From the NCBI RefSeq assembly GCF_903645325.1, contig NZ_CAHJXQ010000013.1:1-61366 (forward strand): DNA of 61,366 nucleotides. Direction: 5' to 3'. The first letter of the stretch is position 1. Each line of letters starts with the position of its first letter. Shown piece by piece: positions 1 to 9,589 of the stretch. The notes under the pieces were generated by a model that made no database searches, was not told the DNA's origin, and was given only the letters and a program-made list of their open reading frames with translations. The translations under genes and the position numbers were made by a program. This DNA comes from Microbacterium tenebrionis (GTDB lineage Bacteria > Actinomycetota > Actinomycetes > Actinomycetales > Microbacteriaceae).

Positions 1-483
1 GTGCTGCTGAGCCCGACGCTCGCAGCCCTGCGCGCCGTCCCATCGCTCGCCTGGGTGCCGCTGCTGATCCTGTGGATGCAGATCGGCGAGGAGTCGAAGG
101 TCACGCTGATCGCGATCGGTGCGTTCTTCCCCGTGTACACGACGGTCGCCGACGCGCTGCGGCACGTCGATCCGCACCTCGTCGAGGCCGGACGCTCGTT
201 CAGCCTGCGCGGCTGGTCACTGTTCCGCACGGTCCAGCTGCCCGCCGTCGTTCCCTCGGTCATGTCGGGCCTGCGCCTCGCGCTCGCACAGTCGTGGCTG
301 TTCCTCGTCGCCGCCGAGCTCATCGCGTCCTCGATGGGCCTCGGGTTCCTGCTCGACGACTCGCAGAACAACGGCCGAGTCGACCGCATCCTGCTTGCGA
401 TCGTGCTGCTCGCGCTGCTCGGCACGATCACCAACGCGATCCTCGGCTTCGTGGAAAGGCGCCTGCTCAAGCGATGGACCTGA
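1..483 (+). CDS. ABC transporter permease, SsuC/TauC-like (5' end cut by window)
   Basis: This is the C-terminal 160 residues of an inner-membrane permease of the nitrate/sulfonate/taurine-type ABC importers. The cytoplasmic EAA loop is visible at about residues 61-80 (EAGRSFSLRGWSLFRTVQLP), followed by hydrophobic segments ending at FVERRLLKRWT. Family members run about 250-270 residues, so the first 90-110 residues lie before the window and the GTG at base 1 is probably internal. The stop overlaps the start of the downstream acyl-CoA synthetase gene. The substrate cannot be told from the permease alone; the ATPase and binding protein are presumably upstream. Confidence 0.85.
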   Translation: MLLSPTLAALRAVPSLAWVPLLILWMQIGEESKVTLIAIGAFFPVYTTVADALRHVDPHLVEAGRSFSLRGWSLFRTVQLPAVVPSVMSGLRLALAQSWLFLVAAELIASSMGLGFLLDDSQNNGRVDRILLAIVLLALLGTITNAILGFVERRLLKRWT

Positions 484-2501
484 TCGACCAGACGACGACA
501 CCGGCCGCCGAAGTCCGCCTGATCGAGAACCGCGTCTACCCGCCGTCGCCCGCATTCCGTGCGCAGGCGAACGTCACAGAGGAGATCTACGCCCAGGCGG
601 ATGCCGACCCGATCGCCTTCTGGGAGGATGCAGCTCGGCGCCTGGATTGGGCGACGCCCTGGCGCACCGCGCTCGCCTGGGAGCCGCCGATCGACGGCGC
701 GATCCCGGCGGCACGCTGGTTCGACGGCGGCACGCTGAACGTCGCCTACAACTGCGTCGACCGGCACGTCGAGGCCGGCCGCGGCGACAATGTGGCGCTG
801 CACTTCGAGGGGGAGCCCGGCGACCGCACCGCGGTCACCTACGCCGACCTGCAACGGCGCGTCTCGCAGGCCGCGAACGCCTTGACCGCCCTCGGGATCG
901 TCCCCGGCGACCGCGTCGTCGTCTACCTGCCGGTGCTCATCGAGACCGTCGTCATCGCGCTCGCGTGCGCGCGCATCGGCGCCGTGCACTCGCTCGTGTT
1001 CGGCGGATTCTCGGCCGAGGCCGTCAGGTTCCGGCTCGCCGACACCGGCGCGAAGCTCCTCGTCACGGGCGACGGACAGCACCGCCGGGGCACGGCCGTC
1101 GAGGTCAAGACCGCCGCCGACACCGCCGCCGCAGACCTGCCCGACCTCGAGCACGTGCTCGTCGTCCGCCGCACCGGTCAGGACGTGCCCTGGACCGAGG
1201 GCCGCGACGTGTGGTGGCACGATGTCGTCGACACAGCCCCCGACACGCACGAGGCGCAGCCGTTCGATGCGGAGCATCCGCTCTTCATCATCTACACGTC
1301 CGGAACCACGGGGAAGCCGAAGGGTCTCGTGCACACCTCCGGCGGCTATCTCGCGCACGCGAGCTGGGCGCACTGGGCGCACTTCGACGCCAAGCCCGAC
1401 GACGTGCACTGGTGCACGGCCGACCTCGCCTGGGTCACGGCGCACACCTATGAGATCTACGGTCCGCTCTCGAACGGCCTCACCCAGGTCATCTACGAGG
1501 GCACGCCCGACAGCCCGCACCGCGAGCGGCACCTCGAGATCATCGAGCGCTACGGCGTGACGGTCTACTACACGGCGCCCACTCTCATCCGCACGTTCAT
1601 GACCTGGTTCGGCGATGAGCTGCCGGCGGGGCACGACCTCTCCAGCATCCGCCTGCTCGGCACCGTCGGCGAGGCGATCAACCCCGAGGCGTGGGTGTGG
1701 TTCCGCCGCACGTTCGGCCGCGACGAGCTGCCGATCGTCGACACATGGTGGCAGTCCGAGACGGGAGCGGCCATGATCGTTCCCCTTCCGGGTGTCACGA
1801 CCCTGAAACCGGGCTCGGCATCCGTGCCTCTGCCGGGGATCGACGCCGCCGTGGTCGACGAGAACGGCGACGAGGTCGCAGCCGGCCGCTCAGGAATCCT
1901 CGTCGTGCGCCGCCCGTGGCCGGGCATGGCGCGCACCGTGTGGGGAAACCCCGAGCGGTACCGCGACTCGTACTGGTCGGACTATGCGGGGCACGGCGCC
2001 TACGGCGGGTACTACGTCGCCGGTGACGGCGCCACCCGCGACGAGGACGGATACATCCGGATCCTCGGCCGACTCGACGACGTCGTGAACGTCTCCGGGC
2101 ACCGGCTGTCGACGATCGAGATCGAATCCGCCCTGGTCGCCGATCCGTCCGTGGGGGAGGCGGGGACTGCCGGCGTCACGGACGCCGTGACCGGCCAGGC
2201 GCCGGTCGCCTTCGTGATGCCTTCCGGCAACGCGGAGGTGACGGCATCCGCGCCGCGCGACCGCGTCGCGCGCGAGATCGGCCCGGTCGCCAAGCCGCGC
2301 CACATCGTCGTCGTCCCCGATCTGCCCAAGACCCGCTCGGGCAAGATCATGCGCCGCCTCCTCGCCCAGCTGTGGGAGGCTGAACAGGATCGCCGCGCCG
2401 GACGCGAACCGGAAGCCCTGGGCGACACCACCTCCCTGCAGAACCCGGATGCCGTCAGCGGCGTCGCCGCGGCGCTGAGAGCCTACGAGAATCACGGTTG
2501 A
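474..2501 (+). CDS. acs: Acetyl-CoA synthetase (AMP-forming)
   Basis: A 675-residue acyl-adenylate-forming enzyme that activates acetate (possibly also propionate) with ATP and CoA in the cytoplasm. Visible are the ATP-binding loop YTSGTTGKPKG at about residue 273, the WWQSETG motif at about 425 whose Trp limits the acyl pocket to short chains, the hinge region GDGATRDEDGYIRILGR at about 517, and the catalytic lysine motif KTRSGKIMRR near 618, the usual site of regulatory acetylation. The canonical WVTGHSY is here WVTAHTY. The ATG at 474 overlaps the permease stop by 10 nt, and length fits the family. A related propionyl-CoA synthetase cannot be fully excluded. Confidence 0.9.
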   Translation: MDLIDQTTTPAAEVRLIENRVYPPSPAFRAQANVTEEIYAQADADPIAFWEDAARRLDWATPWRTALAWEPPIDGAIPAARWFDGGTLNVAYNCVDRHVEAGRGDNVALHFEGEPGDRTAVTYADLQRRVSQAANALTALGIVPGDRVVVYLPVLIETVVIALACARIGAVHSLVFGGFSAEAVRFRLADTGAKLLVTGDGQHRRGTAVEVKTAADTAAADLPDLEHVLVVRRTGQDVPWTEGRDVWWHDVVDTAPDTHEAQPFDAEHPLFIIYTSGTTGKPKGLVHTSGGYLAHASWAHWAHFDAKPDDVHWCTADLAWVTAHTYEIYGPLSNGLTQVIYEGTPDSPHRERHLEIIERYGVTVYYTAPTLIRTFMTWFGDELPAGHDLSSIRLLGTVGEAINPEAWVWFRRTFGRDELPIVDTWWQSETGAAMIVPLPGVTTLKPGSASVPLPGIDAAVVDENGDEVAAGRSGILVVRRPWPGMARTVWGNPERYRDSYWSDYAGHGAYGGYYVAGDGATRDEDGYIRILGRLDDVVNVSGHRLSTIEIESALVADPSVGEAGTAGVTDAVTGQAPVAFVMPSGNAEVTASAPRDRVAREIGPVAKPRHIVVVPDLPKTRSGKIMRRLLAQLWEAEQDRRAGREPEALGDTTSLQNPDAVSGVAAALRAYENHG

Positions 2502-2508
2502 GGAAGTC

Positions 2509-3813
2509 ATGACGGAAGAACACCGCTTCGGGTTCCGCACCCGCGCGCTCCACGCCGGGGGAACACCGGATGCCGCGACCGGCGCGCGCGCCGTGCCGAT
2601 CTACCAGACCACGTCGTTCGTCTTCGACGACGCGAAGGATGCCGGCAACCTGTTCGCCTTGCAGAAGTACGGCAACATCTACTCCCGCATCGGCAACCCG
2701 ACCGTCGCAGCCCTCGAGGAGCGGCTCGCATCGCTCGAGGGCGGCATCGGTGCCGTGGCGACGGCATCCGGCATGAGCGCGGAGTTCATCACATTCGCGG
2801 CCCTCGTGGGCGCCGGCGATCACGTCGTGGCATCCGCTCAGCTCTACGGCGGCACCGTCACACAGCTGGATGTCACGCTCCGCCGCTTCGGCGTCGAGAC
2901 CACCTTCGTGCCGTCGACGGACCCAGCCGACTTCGCGGCGGCGATCAAACCCTCGACCAAGGTCGTCTACGTCGAGATGATCGGCAACCCCTCGGGCGAG
3001 ATCGCCGACATCGAAGGCCTCGCCGAGGTCGCGCATGCGGCCGGTGTGCCGCTCGTCGTCGACGCGACCCTCGCGACTCCGTACCTCGCGCGCCCGCTCG
3101 AGCACGGCGCCGACATCGTCATCCACTCCGTCACGAAGTTCCTCGGCGGGCACGGCACGACGCTCGGCGGCATCGTGATCGAGAAGGGCACGTTCGACTG
3201 GGGCAACGGCAAGTTCCCGCAGATGACCGAGCCGGTCGAGTCGTACGGCGGCATCAAGTGGTGGGACAACTTCGGCGAGTACGGGTTCCTCACCAAGCTC
3301 CGTTCCGAACAGCTGCGCGACATCGGCCCCGCGCTCAGCCCGCAGTCGGCGTTCAACCTGCTGCAGGGCATCGAGACGCTGCCGCAGCGGATCGACGCGC
3401 ACCTCGCGAACGCCCGCATCGTCGCCGAGTGGCTCGACTCCGACCCCCGCATCTCGTACGTGACCTGGTCGGGACTCGAATCGCACCCGCATCACGAGCG
3501 CGCGGCGAAGTATCTGCCGCTCGGGCCGGGATCCGTCTTCGCGTTCGGGGTCGCCGCTGAGGACGGCCGTGCCGCGGGCGAGACCCTGATCGAGAACCTG
3601 CAGCTCGCTTCGCATCTGGCGAACATCGGCGACGCCCGCACGCTCGTCATCCATCCGGCATCCACGACGCACCGCCAGCTGACCGCCGATCAGCTCGTGG
3701 CGGCCGGCGCGCCTGCCGACCTCATCCGCATCTCGGTCGGACTCGAAGACCCCGACGACATCATCTGGGACCTCGACCAGGCCCTCACCGCAGCGACGGG
3801 AGCGAACCGATGA
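2509..3813 (+). CDS. metY: O-acetylhomoserine aminocarboxypropyltransferase (sulfhydrylase)
   Basis: A 434-residue PLP enzyme of the Cys/Met-metabolism family that makes homocysteine from O-acetylhomoserine and sulfide. The Schiff-base lysine lies in SVTKFLGGHG (about K210), and the conserved YSRIGNPT and the glycine-rich ATASGMSAE segments precede it. The long form (about 430 residues, with the WWDNFGEYG and TLVIHPASTTH segments) separates MetY from the shorter cystathionine synthases and lyases. ATG 2509 follows a GAGGAA ribosome-binding site, 7 nt after acs. The stop overlaps the next gene as ATGA, so the two are translationally coupled. Confidence 0.92.
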   Translation: MTEEHRFGFRTRALHAGGTPDAATGARAVPIYQTTSFVFDDAKDAGNLFALQKYGNIYSRIGNPTVAALEERLASLEGGIGAVATASGMSAEFITFAALVGAGDHVVASAQLYGGTVTQLDVTLRRFGVETTFVPSTDPADFAAAIKPSTKVVYVEMIGNPSGEIADIEGLAEVAHAAGVPLVVDATLATPYLARPLEHGADIVIHSVTKFLGGHGTTLGGIVIEKGTFDWGNGKFPQMTEPVESYGGIKWWDNFGEYGFLTKLRSEQLRDIGPALSPQSAFNLLQGIETLPQRIDAHLANARIVAEWLDSDPRISYVTWSGLESHPHHERAAKYLPLGPGSVFAFGVAAEDGRAAGETLIENLQLASHLANIGDARTLVIHPASTTHRQLTADQLVAAGAPADLIRISVGLEDPDDIIWDLDQALTAATGANR

Positions 3814-4373
3814 CTGGCGACACCTGCGAGTTCACACCGCCGGTTGCGGCATCCTGCGAACTGCCCCCCGCACCGGTCGCCGGCGGGGAACGGCGCTGGG
3901 CGAGCCCCAGCCAGCAGGAGCGGTTCGCCCTGCTGCGGCGCTCGCGCTCCGTCGCGATCGTCGGCGCGTCGAGCAACCCGGCCCGCGCGTCGTACTTCGT
4001 CGGCACCTATCTGCAGTCCAGCTCGCCGTACGACGTGTACTTCGTGAATCCGATGGCCGATGAGATCCTCGGCCAGCCCGCCTACAAATCCATCGCCGAC
4101 CTGCCGGTCGTGCCCGACATCGTCGACGTCTTCCGCAAGGACGCCGATCTGCCCGGCGTCGCGCAGGAAGCGGTGGATGCCGGTGCGAAGGCGTTGTGGC
4201 TGCAGCTCGGATCGTGGAACGAGGAGGCCGCCGCCATCGCCGAGGGCGCAGGTCTCTCGGTCGTCATGGACCGGTGCATCAAGATCGAGCACGCTCGCTT
4301 CCACGGCGGATTGCACCTGGCCGGCTTCGACACCGGGGTGATCAGCTCGAAGCGGCAGCTGCTCGCGCGTTGA
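3810..4373 (+). CDS. CoA-binding domain protein
   Basis: A 187-residue protein with a Rossmann-like CoA-binding fold (YccU family). The glycine motif VAIVGASSNPAR is at residues 48-59 and is followed by VYFVNPMADEILG and a conserved VDVFRK segment; near the C-terminus is VMDRCIKIEH. Members bind CoA and are often encoded next to metY, as here with an ATGA overlap, but their biochemical role is unsettled. The first 35 residues are low-complexity and poorly conserved in character. Confidence 0.85.
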   Translation: MTGDTCEFTPPVAASCELPPAPVAGGERRWASPSQQERFALLRRSRSVAIVGASSNPARASYFVGTYLQSSSPYDVYFVNPMADEILGQPAYKSIADLPVVPDIVDVFRKDADLPGVAQEAVDAGAKALWLQLGSWNEEAAAIAEGAGLSVVMDRCIKIEHARFHGGLHLAGFDTGVISSKRQLLAR

Positions 4374-4391
4374 GCCGAGCGGGTCGCGTGC

Positions 4392-4403
4392 CAGGATGGA
4401 CGC
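4392..4403 (+). promoter_or_regulatory. Predicted leaderless promoter of coaE
   Basis: CAGGAT at 4392-4397 is followed by exactly 6 nt and then the coaE ATG. No ribosome-binding site is visible, so transcription probably starts at or beside the start codon. Confidence 0.4.
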
Positions 4404-5003
4404 ATGCCTCTCATCGCCCTGACCGGCGGCATCGCCTCCGGAAAGTCCACGATCGCCCGTCGGCTGGCGGAGCACGGCGCAGTGGTCGTCGACGCGGATC
4501 AGATCGTCCGCGATGTGCAGGCCCCGGGGTCGCCCGTCCTCGACGCGATTGCCACCGCTTTCGGGGATGACGTGATCGCCTCGGACGGCTCGCTCGATCG
4601 AGCCGCGCTCGGCGCGCGCGTGTTCGGCGATGCCGAGGCGCTGAAGCGGCTGAACGCGATCGTCCACCCCGCCGTACGGGCCGAGTCGGCACGCCGGTTC
4701 ACCGCGGCCTTCGCGGCGGATGCCGACGCCGTCGTGGTCTACGACGTACCGCTGCTCGTCGAGGCCAGAGTCGACGACCCGTGGGATCGCATCGTCGTCG
4801 CCCACGCGCCCGCCGACGAGCGACTGCGCCGTCTCATCGAGATCCGCGGAATGGAGCCCGGGGCCGCGCAGGACCGGATCGACGCTCAGGTCCCGGACCA
4901 CGAGCGTCTCGAGATCGCGGACATCGTGATCGACACGTCCGGAACCCTCGAGGAGACCGTCGCGCAGACGGATGCCATCTGGAAGCAGCTCACGGGCGAG
5001 TGA
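4404..5003 (+). CDS. coaE: Dephospho-CoA kinase
   Basis: A 199-residue cytoplasmic kinase that catalyses the last step of coenzyme A synthesis, phosphorylating the ribose 3'-OH of dephospho-CoA. The P-loop GGIASGKST sits at residues 8-16, followed by the DAD substrate motif (VVDADQIVRD) and the conserved NAIVHPAVR and VVYDVPLLVEA segments. Its length is that of the single-domain bacterial enzyme. The stop overlaps the GTG of the MFS gene. Confidence 0.95.
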   Translation: MPLIALTGGIASGKSTIARRLAEHGAVVVDADQIVRDVQAPGSPVLDAIATAFGDDVIASDGSLDRAALGARVFGDAEALKRLNAIVHPAVRAESARRFTAAFAADADAVVVYDVPLLVEARVDDPWDRIVVAHAPADERLRRLIEIRGMEPGAAQDRIDAQVPDHERLEIADIVIDTSGTLEETVAQTDAIWKQLTGE

Positions 5004-6226
5004 GTGCGCCGGAATTCTCGGGCCTCGTTCCGGGAACGCGTTCGTACCGACGACTCATCGCCGGGCTGTTCTTCGCCGGCGTCGCGACGTTCGCGCAGCT
5101 GTACTCGCTGCAGGCCCTGCTGCCCGAAGTGAGCACGGATCTCGGCGTCCCGCCGGCGACCGCGGCGCTGAGTGTGTCGGCGGCCACCTTCGGCATCGCC
5201 GTCGCGGTGGTGCCCTGGTCGATGGTCGCGGATCGGATCGGCCGGATCCCGGCGATGGCGATCGGGATCATCACGGCGACCGCGTTCGGCATTGCGGCGC
5301 CGTTCAGCGGCGGGATCGAGATGCTGCTGGCGCTCCGCCTCGCGGAGGGACTCGCGCTCGGCGCCGTTCCAGCCGTCGCGCTCGCCTACCTCAGCGAAGA
5401 GGTGCACATCCGATACGTCGCCGCCGCAGCCGGCAGCTACACCGCCGGTACCACCGTCGGCGGACTCTCAGGCCGCCTGATCGCCGGTCCGCTCGGCGAG
5501 GCGCTCGACTGGCGGATCGGCGCGGGAACCGTCACGGTGCTCTGTGCGATCGCCGCAGCGGCGTTCCTGTGGCTGGTTCCACGCGCGCGTCGCTTCATCC
5601 CGGGAAGACGTCGCGCAGACGCAGGACCCGGGATGCTGACGCGCCTGGCCCGAGCGCTGCGCGCACCGCAGCTGCTGGCGCTCTACGCGCAGGGATTCCT
5701 GCTCATGGGCGCCTTCGTCGCCGTGTACAACTACCTCGGCTTCCACCTGATCTCGCCGCCCTTCCTCCTGCCGGCGTGGTTGGTGACGCTGCTCTTCCTC
5801 GCCTATCTCGCCGGTACCGTGTCCTCGCCGTGGGCGGGGTCGCTGGCATCCCGATTCGGCCGCCGCCGCGTGCTTGTCGCGGCGATCGGCGTCTTCGGCG
5901 CCGGTGCAGGCCTGATGCTGGTGCCGCAGCCGATCGTGATCCTGGTCGGACTCGTGATCTTCACCGGCGGTTTCTTCGGTGCGCACGCGATCGCATCGAG
6001 CTGGGCGCCTGCGCTCGCTGACGCCGACAGCCGAGCACAGGCGCCGTCGCTGTACTACTTCGCGTACTACGCCGGGTCGAGCCTGTTCGGATGGGTGCTC
6101 GGCATCGTGTTCGGCGGCGTCGGGTGGAACGTGTTCATCCTGGCGGTACTCGCCATGGCCGTGTCGGCGGCGGTCATCGCTACGACGACGCTGCGCCCGG
6201 AGGCTCGTGCCGCGGGATCTCGCTGA
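5000..6226 (+). CDS. Major facilitator superfamily exporter (YnfM-like)
   Basis: A 408-residue integral membrane protein with about 12 hydrophobic segments in two halves. MFS_1 features are visible: the loop 2-3 motif DRIGRIP after the second segment and its second-half counterpart ASRFGRRRV. It most resembles the YnfM/drug-efflux group, but no substrate can be assigned. The start is the GTG at 5000, overlapping the coaE stop as GTGA. Its 3' end overlaps the convergent DUF4126 gene by 47 nt. Confidence 0.8.
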   Translation: MSAPEFSGLVPGTRSYRRLIAGLFFAGVATFAQLYSLQALLPEVSTDLGVPPATAALSVSAATFGIAVAVVPWSMVADRIGRIPAMAIGIITATAFGIAAPFSGGIEMLLALRLAEGLALGAVPAVALAYLSEEVHIRYVAAAAGSYTAGTTVGGLSGRLIAGPLGEALDWRIGAGTVTVLCAIAAAAFLWLVPRARRFIPGRRRADAGPGMLTRLARALRAPQLLALYAQGFLLMGAFVAVYNYLGFHLISPPFLLPAWLVTLLFLAYLAGTVSSPWAGSLASRFGRRRVLVAAIGVFGAGAGLMLVPQPIVILVGLVIFTGGFFGAHAIASSWAPALADADSRAQAPSLYYFAYYAGSSLFGWVLGIVFGGVGWNVFILAVLAMAVSAAVIATTTLRPEARAAGSR

Positions 6227-6815
6227 CGACCACATCGCCGCGCGTTCTCCGGCGGCGGCGGAACAGCATGATCACAGCGACGATCAGTCCGATCAGGAGG
6301 AGTCCCGCCAGCACGGGGACGATGATCGCGAGTGCGGCGAGCAGGAACGACGCGCCGTCTTCGGCGGTGCTCAGAACCGGTGCAGCCAGGCCAGCCGTGA
6401 CGGTGTTCGCGGCGAGGCGCCCGGTGGCCTTCGTGACGTGCACGACGAGCGCGATGACGATTCCGGTCACGATCGGCACCCACGTGTTCTGCGAGAAGAA
6501 CGTCGATGGATCGTCCACCGCGACCGTCTGGGCACTCGCTCCCGCTCCGAACACGATGCCGCCGGACGCCGGGCGCAGAACGCTCTGGATGACGTCGTTG
6601 ATCGAGTCCAGCGCCGGGATCTTGTCGGCGACGATCTCCAGCACGAGGAGAGCACCCAGGATCCACAGGGCGATGTCGCTCCCGATCCACGACCAGTCGG
6701 CCGGCAGGTTCACGGCGGGCAGGAACCTGTCGGCCAGTCCCAGCAGGAACAGAGGCATCCAGGCGTTGAGCCCGGCGGATGCCGCGAGGCTGGTGCCGAT
6801 CAGGAACTCGATCAT
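6180..6815 (-). CDS. DUF4126 domain membrane protein
   Basis: A 211-residue protein matching the DUF4126 pattern: a short N-terminal hydrophobic helix with [15 protein letters not shown], the segment [13 protein letters not shown], and several membrane spans ending in a basic RRRRRT stretch and a soluble tail. Function is unknown. ATG 6815 is preceded, 6 nt upstream, by TAGAGT, so the transcript is probably leaderless. The 3' end runs 47 nt into the convergent MFS gene, encoding residues of both. Confidence 0.85.
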   Translation of the reverse strand: MIEFLIGTSLAASAGLNAWMPLFLLGLADRFLPAVNLPADWSWIGSDIALWILGALLVLEIVADKIPALDSINDVIQSVLRPASGGIVFGAGASAQTVAVDDPSTFFSQNTWVPIVTGIVIALVVHVTKATGRLAANTVTAGLAAPVLSTAEDGASFLLAALAIIVPVLAGLLLIGLIVAVIMLFRRRRRTRGDVVVSEIPRHEPPGAASS

Positions 6816-6868
6816 GCCGCCACTCTAGATCCGGCCGCAGTGTCAGTGGGGGCGCATACGCTGGAGGA
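6816..6868. promoter_or_regulatory. Divergent promoter region, DUF4126 gene / uvrB
   Basis: The 53-bp gap carries two start-proximal -10-like hexamers facing opposite ways: TAGAGT on the minus strand (6827-6822), 6 nt from ATG 6815, and TACGCT on the plus strand (6857-6862), 6 nt from ATG 6869. The uvrB spacer itself reads GGAGGA, so a ribosome-binding site and a leaderless layout overlap there. Confidence 0.45.
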
Positions 6869-8944
6869 ATGCAAACCACGCGCAGCGTCCGTCCCTTCGA
6901 GGTGGTCAGCGAGTACATGCCCGCGGGCGATCAGCCGCAGGCGATCGCCGAACTCGCAGCGCGCATCAACGCCGGCGAGACCGACGTCGTGCTGCTCGGC
7001 GCCACCGGTACCGGCAAGTCGGCGACGACGGCTTGGCTGATCGAGCAGGTGCAGCGCCCGACCCTCGTCATGGCGCACAACAAGACCCTCGCAGCCCAGC
7101 TCGCGAACGAGTTCCGCGAGCTCATGCCGAACAACGCGGTGGAGTACTTCGTCTCGTACTACGACTACTACCAGCCCGAGGCCTACGTCCCTCAGACGGA
7201 CACCTTCATCGAGAAGGACTCGTCGATCAACGCCGAGGTCGAGCGCCTTCGGCACTCCACGACGAACTCGCTCCTGAGCCGCCGCGACGTCGTGGTCGTC
7301 TCGACGGTGTCGTGCATCTACGGGCTCGGCGCGCCCGAGGAGTATCTGCGGGCGATGGTCGCGCTGCAGGTGGGGGAGCGCTACGACCGCGATGCCCTCA
7401 TCCGCCAGTTCATCGCGATGCAGTACAACCGCAATGACGTCGACTTCTCGCGCGGCAACTTCCGGGTGCGCGGCGACACGATCGAGATCATCCCCGTGTA
7501 CGAGGAGCACGCGATCCGCATCGAGCTGTTCGGCGACGAGATCGAGGGTCTGTACTCTCTGCATCCGCTAACCGGCGAGGTCATCGAGCGGCTCGATGCC
7601 GTTCCCATCTTCCCCGCCTCGCATTACGTGGCGGGAACCGACGTCGTCCAGCGAGCGATCGGCACCATCGAGGTCGAGCTCGCGGAGCGCCTGGCCGAGT
7701 TCGAGCGTCAGGGCAAGCTGCTCGAGGCTCAGCGCCTGCGCATGCGCACGACCTTCGACCTCGAGATGCTGCAGCAGCTCGGATTCTGCTCCGGCATCGA
7801 GAACTACTCGCGGCACCTGGACGGCCGTGAGCCGGGTCAGCCGCCGCACACGTTGCTCGACTTCTTCCCCGACGATTTCCTGCTCGTGATCGACGAGTCG
7901 CACGTGACCGTGCCGCAGATCGGCGCGATGTACGAAGGCGACGCCTCGCGCAAGCGCACGCTCGTCGACCACGGCTTCCGGCTGCCGAGTGCGATGGACA
8001 ACCGGCCGCTCCGATTCGACGAGTTCAAGAACCGGATCGGCCAGACCGTCTACCTGTCGGCGACCCCGGGCAAGTACGAGATGGGGATCGCCGACGGCGT
8101 GGTCGAGCAGATCATCCGTCCGACCGGACTCGTCGACCCCGAGATCATCGTCAAGCCGTCGAAGGGGCAGATCGACGACCTGCTCGAAGAGATCCGGGTG
8201 CGCGTCGAGAAGGACGAGCGCGTGCTCGTCACGACGCTGACGAAGAAGATGGCCGAGGAGCTCACCGACTTCCTCGGAGAGCACGGCGTGCGCGTGCGGT
8301 ACCTGCACTCCGACGTCGACACGCTGCGCCGCGTCGAGCTGCTCAGCGAGCTGCGCCAGGGTGTGTACGACGTCCTTGTCGGCATCAACCTCCTCCGTGA
8401 GGGCCTCGACCTGCCCGAGGTGTCGCTGGTCGCGATCCTGGATGCCGACAAAGAGGGCTTCCTGCGCTCCGGAACCTCGCTCATCCAGACGATCGGGCGG
8501 GCGGCCCGAAATGTGTCGGGGCAGGTGCACATGTACGCCGACAACATGACCGACTCGATGGCGAAGGCGATCGAGGAGACCGATCGCCGGCGTGAGAAGC
8601 AGATCGCGTACAACACGGAGCACGGCATCGATCCGCAGCCGCTGCGCAAGCGGATCGCCGACATCACCGACGTGCTCGCCCGCGAAGCCTCCGACACGCA
8701 GGACATGCTGCGCGGCAAGGGCAGGAACAAGTCCGGCAAGGGCAAGAGTCCGACGCCGCAGCTGCGCCGCGAGGGCCTGGCGGCCGAGGGCGCGCAGCAG
8801 CTCGAGTCGATGATCGAAGACCTGTCCACGCAGATGCTGGCAGCGGCGGCCGAGTTGAAGTTCGAGCTCGCCGGGCGCCTGCGCGACGAGGTTCAGGACC
8901 TCAAGAAAGAGCTGCGGGCCATGGAGCGCGCCGGCCACGCCTGA
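6869..8944 (+). CDS. uvrB: Excinuclease ABC subunit B
   Basis: A 691-residue damage-verifying helicase of nucleotide excision repair. It takes the lesion from UvrA and recruits UvrC. Visible are the Walker A GATGTGKS at about residues 43-50, the DNA-clamping beta-hairpin with [15 protein letters not shown] at about 97-111, the DEAD-like VIDESH, the helicase motif IGRAARN, and the C-terminal UVR helices that bind UvrC. Length is normal. uvrA and uvrC lie 5 kb downstream on the same strand. Confidence 0.97.
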   Translation: MQTTRSVRPFEVVSEYMPAGDQPQAIAELAARINAGETDVVLLGATGTGKSATTAWLIEQVQRPTLVMAHNKTLAAQLANEFRELMPNNAVEYFVSYYDYYQPEAYVPQTDTFIEKDSSINAEVERLRHSTTNSLLSRRDVVVVSTVSCIYGLGAPEEYLRAMVALQVGERYDRDALIRQFIAMQYNRNDVDFSRGNFRVRGDTIEIIPVYEEHAIRIELFGDEIEGLYSLHPLTGEVIERLDAVPIFPASHYVAGTDVVQRAIGTIEVELAERLAEFERQGKLLEAQRLRMRTTFDLEMLQQLGFCSGIENYSRHLDGREPGQPPHTLLDFFPDDFLLVIDESHVTVPQIGAMYEGDASRKRTLVDHGFRLPSAMDNRPLRFDEFKNRIGQTVYLSATPGKYEMGIADGVVEQIIRPTGLVDPEIIVKPSKGQIDDLLEEIRVRVEKDERVLVTTLTKKMAEELTDFLGEHGVRVRYLHSDVDTLRRVELLSELRQGVYDVLVGINLLREGLDLPEVSLVAILDADKEGFLRSGTSLIQTIGRAARNVSGQVHMYADNMTDSMAKAIEETDRRREKQIAYNTEHGIDPQPLRKRIADITDVLAREASDTQDMLRGKGRNKSGKGKSPTPQLRREGLAAEGAQQLESMIEDLSTQMLAAAAELKFELAGRLRDEVQDLKKELRAMERAGHA

Positions 8945-8961
8945 GCGAGGGGACCCCCACC

Positions 8962-9288
8962 ATGGATGATGCCGGAACCGAGCTCGCCGACCGCGTGCGC
9001 GCGTTGCTGATGTCCGAGCCGGGCCTCGAGGAGAAGCGCATGTTCGGCACCCGTGCCTTCCTCCTCGGCGGCCGCATCCTCGTCGGAGCGCGCAAGCAAG
9101 GGGTGCTGCTCGTCCGCGTGACGGAGGAGAAGGGCTCGGCACTGCTCGCCGAGACGGGAGTCGCCATCGCCGTCATGGGCGCGAAGACGATGGGGCCGAG
9201 TTGGCTCGACGTGGCGCCGACCGCGATCGCGACCGATGAGGACCTCATGTTCTGGATCGACGCAGCCCGCGAGAGCGCCGCGGCCTGA
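8962..9288 (+). CDS. TfoX/Sxy N-terminal domain protein
   Basis: A 108-residue protein made only of the TfoX N-terminal domain; the EEKRMFGTRAFLLGGR stretch and the C-terminal LMFWIDAAR are typical. Full-length TfoX controls competence in gamma-proteobacteria, but these short actinobacterial forms have no assigned role. It lies 17 nt after uvrB behind a GAGGGGACC ribosome-binding site and is probably cotranscribed with it. Confidence 0.8.
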   Translation: MDDAGTELADRVRALLMSEPGLEEKRMFGTRAFLLGGRILVGARKQGVLLVRVTEEKGSALLAETGVAIAVMGAKTMGPSWLDVAPTAIATDEDLMFWIDAARESAAA

Positions 9289-9298
9289 GAGCAGTTGC

Positions 9299-9544
9299 TC
9301 AGACCGGGCAGTGCATGAGCGGTTTCGGACCGCTGCGATCGAACTCGTGCTCGGTCATCGGATGACCGCACAGCGGGCAGGCGCGCTCAGCGCGCTGCGT
9401 CGCGGTCGGCGGTGGGGTGGCTTCGTACGGGCCGACAGCGGCAGGTCCGGCCAGCTTGATGAGGTTCGTGTTGAGCCACTTGTACAGCCCGCCCGCCTCA
9501 CGGATGCGTGTACGCAGGGGCACTCGGTCTGAGCTGTTCTCCAT
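9299..9544 (-). CDS. Small Cys/His-rich protein divergent from ohrR-like gene
   Basis: An 81-residue protein that I do not recognise by name. The N-terminal half is basic (TRIREAGGLYKWLNTNLIKL). The C-terminal half holds CPLCGHPMTEHEF and a final HCPV, enough Cys and His for one small zinc site. ATG 9544 lies 7 nt after a minus-strand TACACT, which overlaps the inverted repeat shared with the MarR gene, so it may be regulated by that protein. An upstream in-frame extension to 9709 would run into the regulator gene and is rejected. Confidence 0.6.
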   Translation of the reverse strand: MENSSDRVPLRTRIREAGGLYKWLNTNLIKLAGPAAVGPYEATPPPTATQRAERACPLCGHPMTEHEFDRSGPKPLMHCPV

Positions 9545-9548
9545 ATCT

Positions 9549-9562
9549 CTTAGTGTACTAAG
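9549..9562. promoter_or_regulatory. Inverted repeat, probable MarR/OhrR operator
   Basis: CTTAGT-GT-ACTAAG is a perfect dyad with 6-bp arms, in the 30-45 bp between two divergent start codons. It covers the -35 region of the regulator (its -10 is TATAAT at 9578-9583) and overlaps the predicted -10 of the opposite gene, an arrangement suited to autorepression and co-repression. Confidence 0.6.
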
Positions 9563-9577
9563 GATTAGGGGTCTATG

Positions 9578-9589
9578 TATAATCGAATC
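9578..9589 (+). promoter_or_regulatory. Consensus -10 TATAAT of the OhrR-like gene
   Basis: A perfect TATAAT at 9578-9583 is followed by 6 nt and the GTG at 9590. The hexamer lies inside the extended frame that would begin at ATG 9575, which argues that the GTG is the real, leaderless start. Confidence 0.6.

Noticed and set aside
1..3. GTG at base 1 as the start of the permease
   Set aside because: The protein is about 100 residues short of its family and begins in the middle of the permease fold, so the gene is cut by the window edge.
2502..2508. A SAM riboswitch or other sulfur-control element before metY
   Set aside because: Only 7 nt separate acs and metY; there is no room for one.
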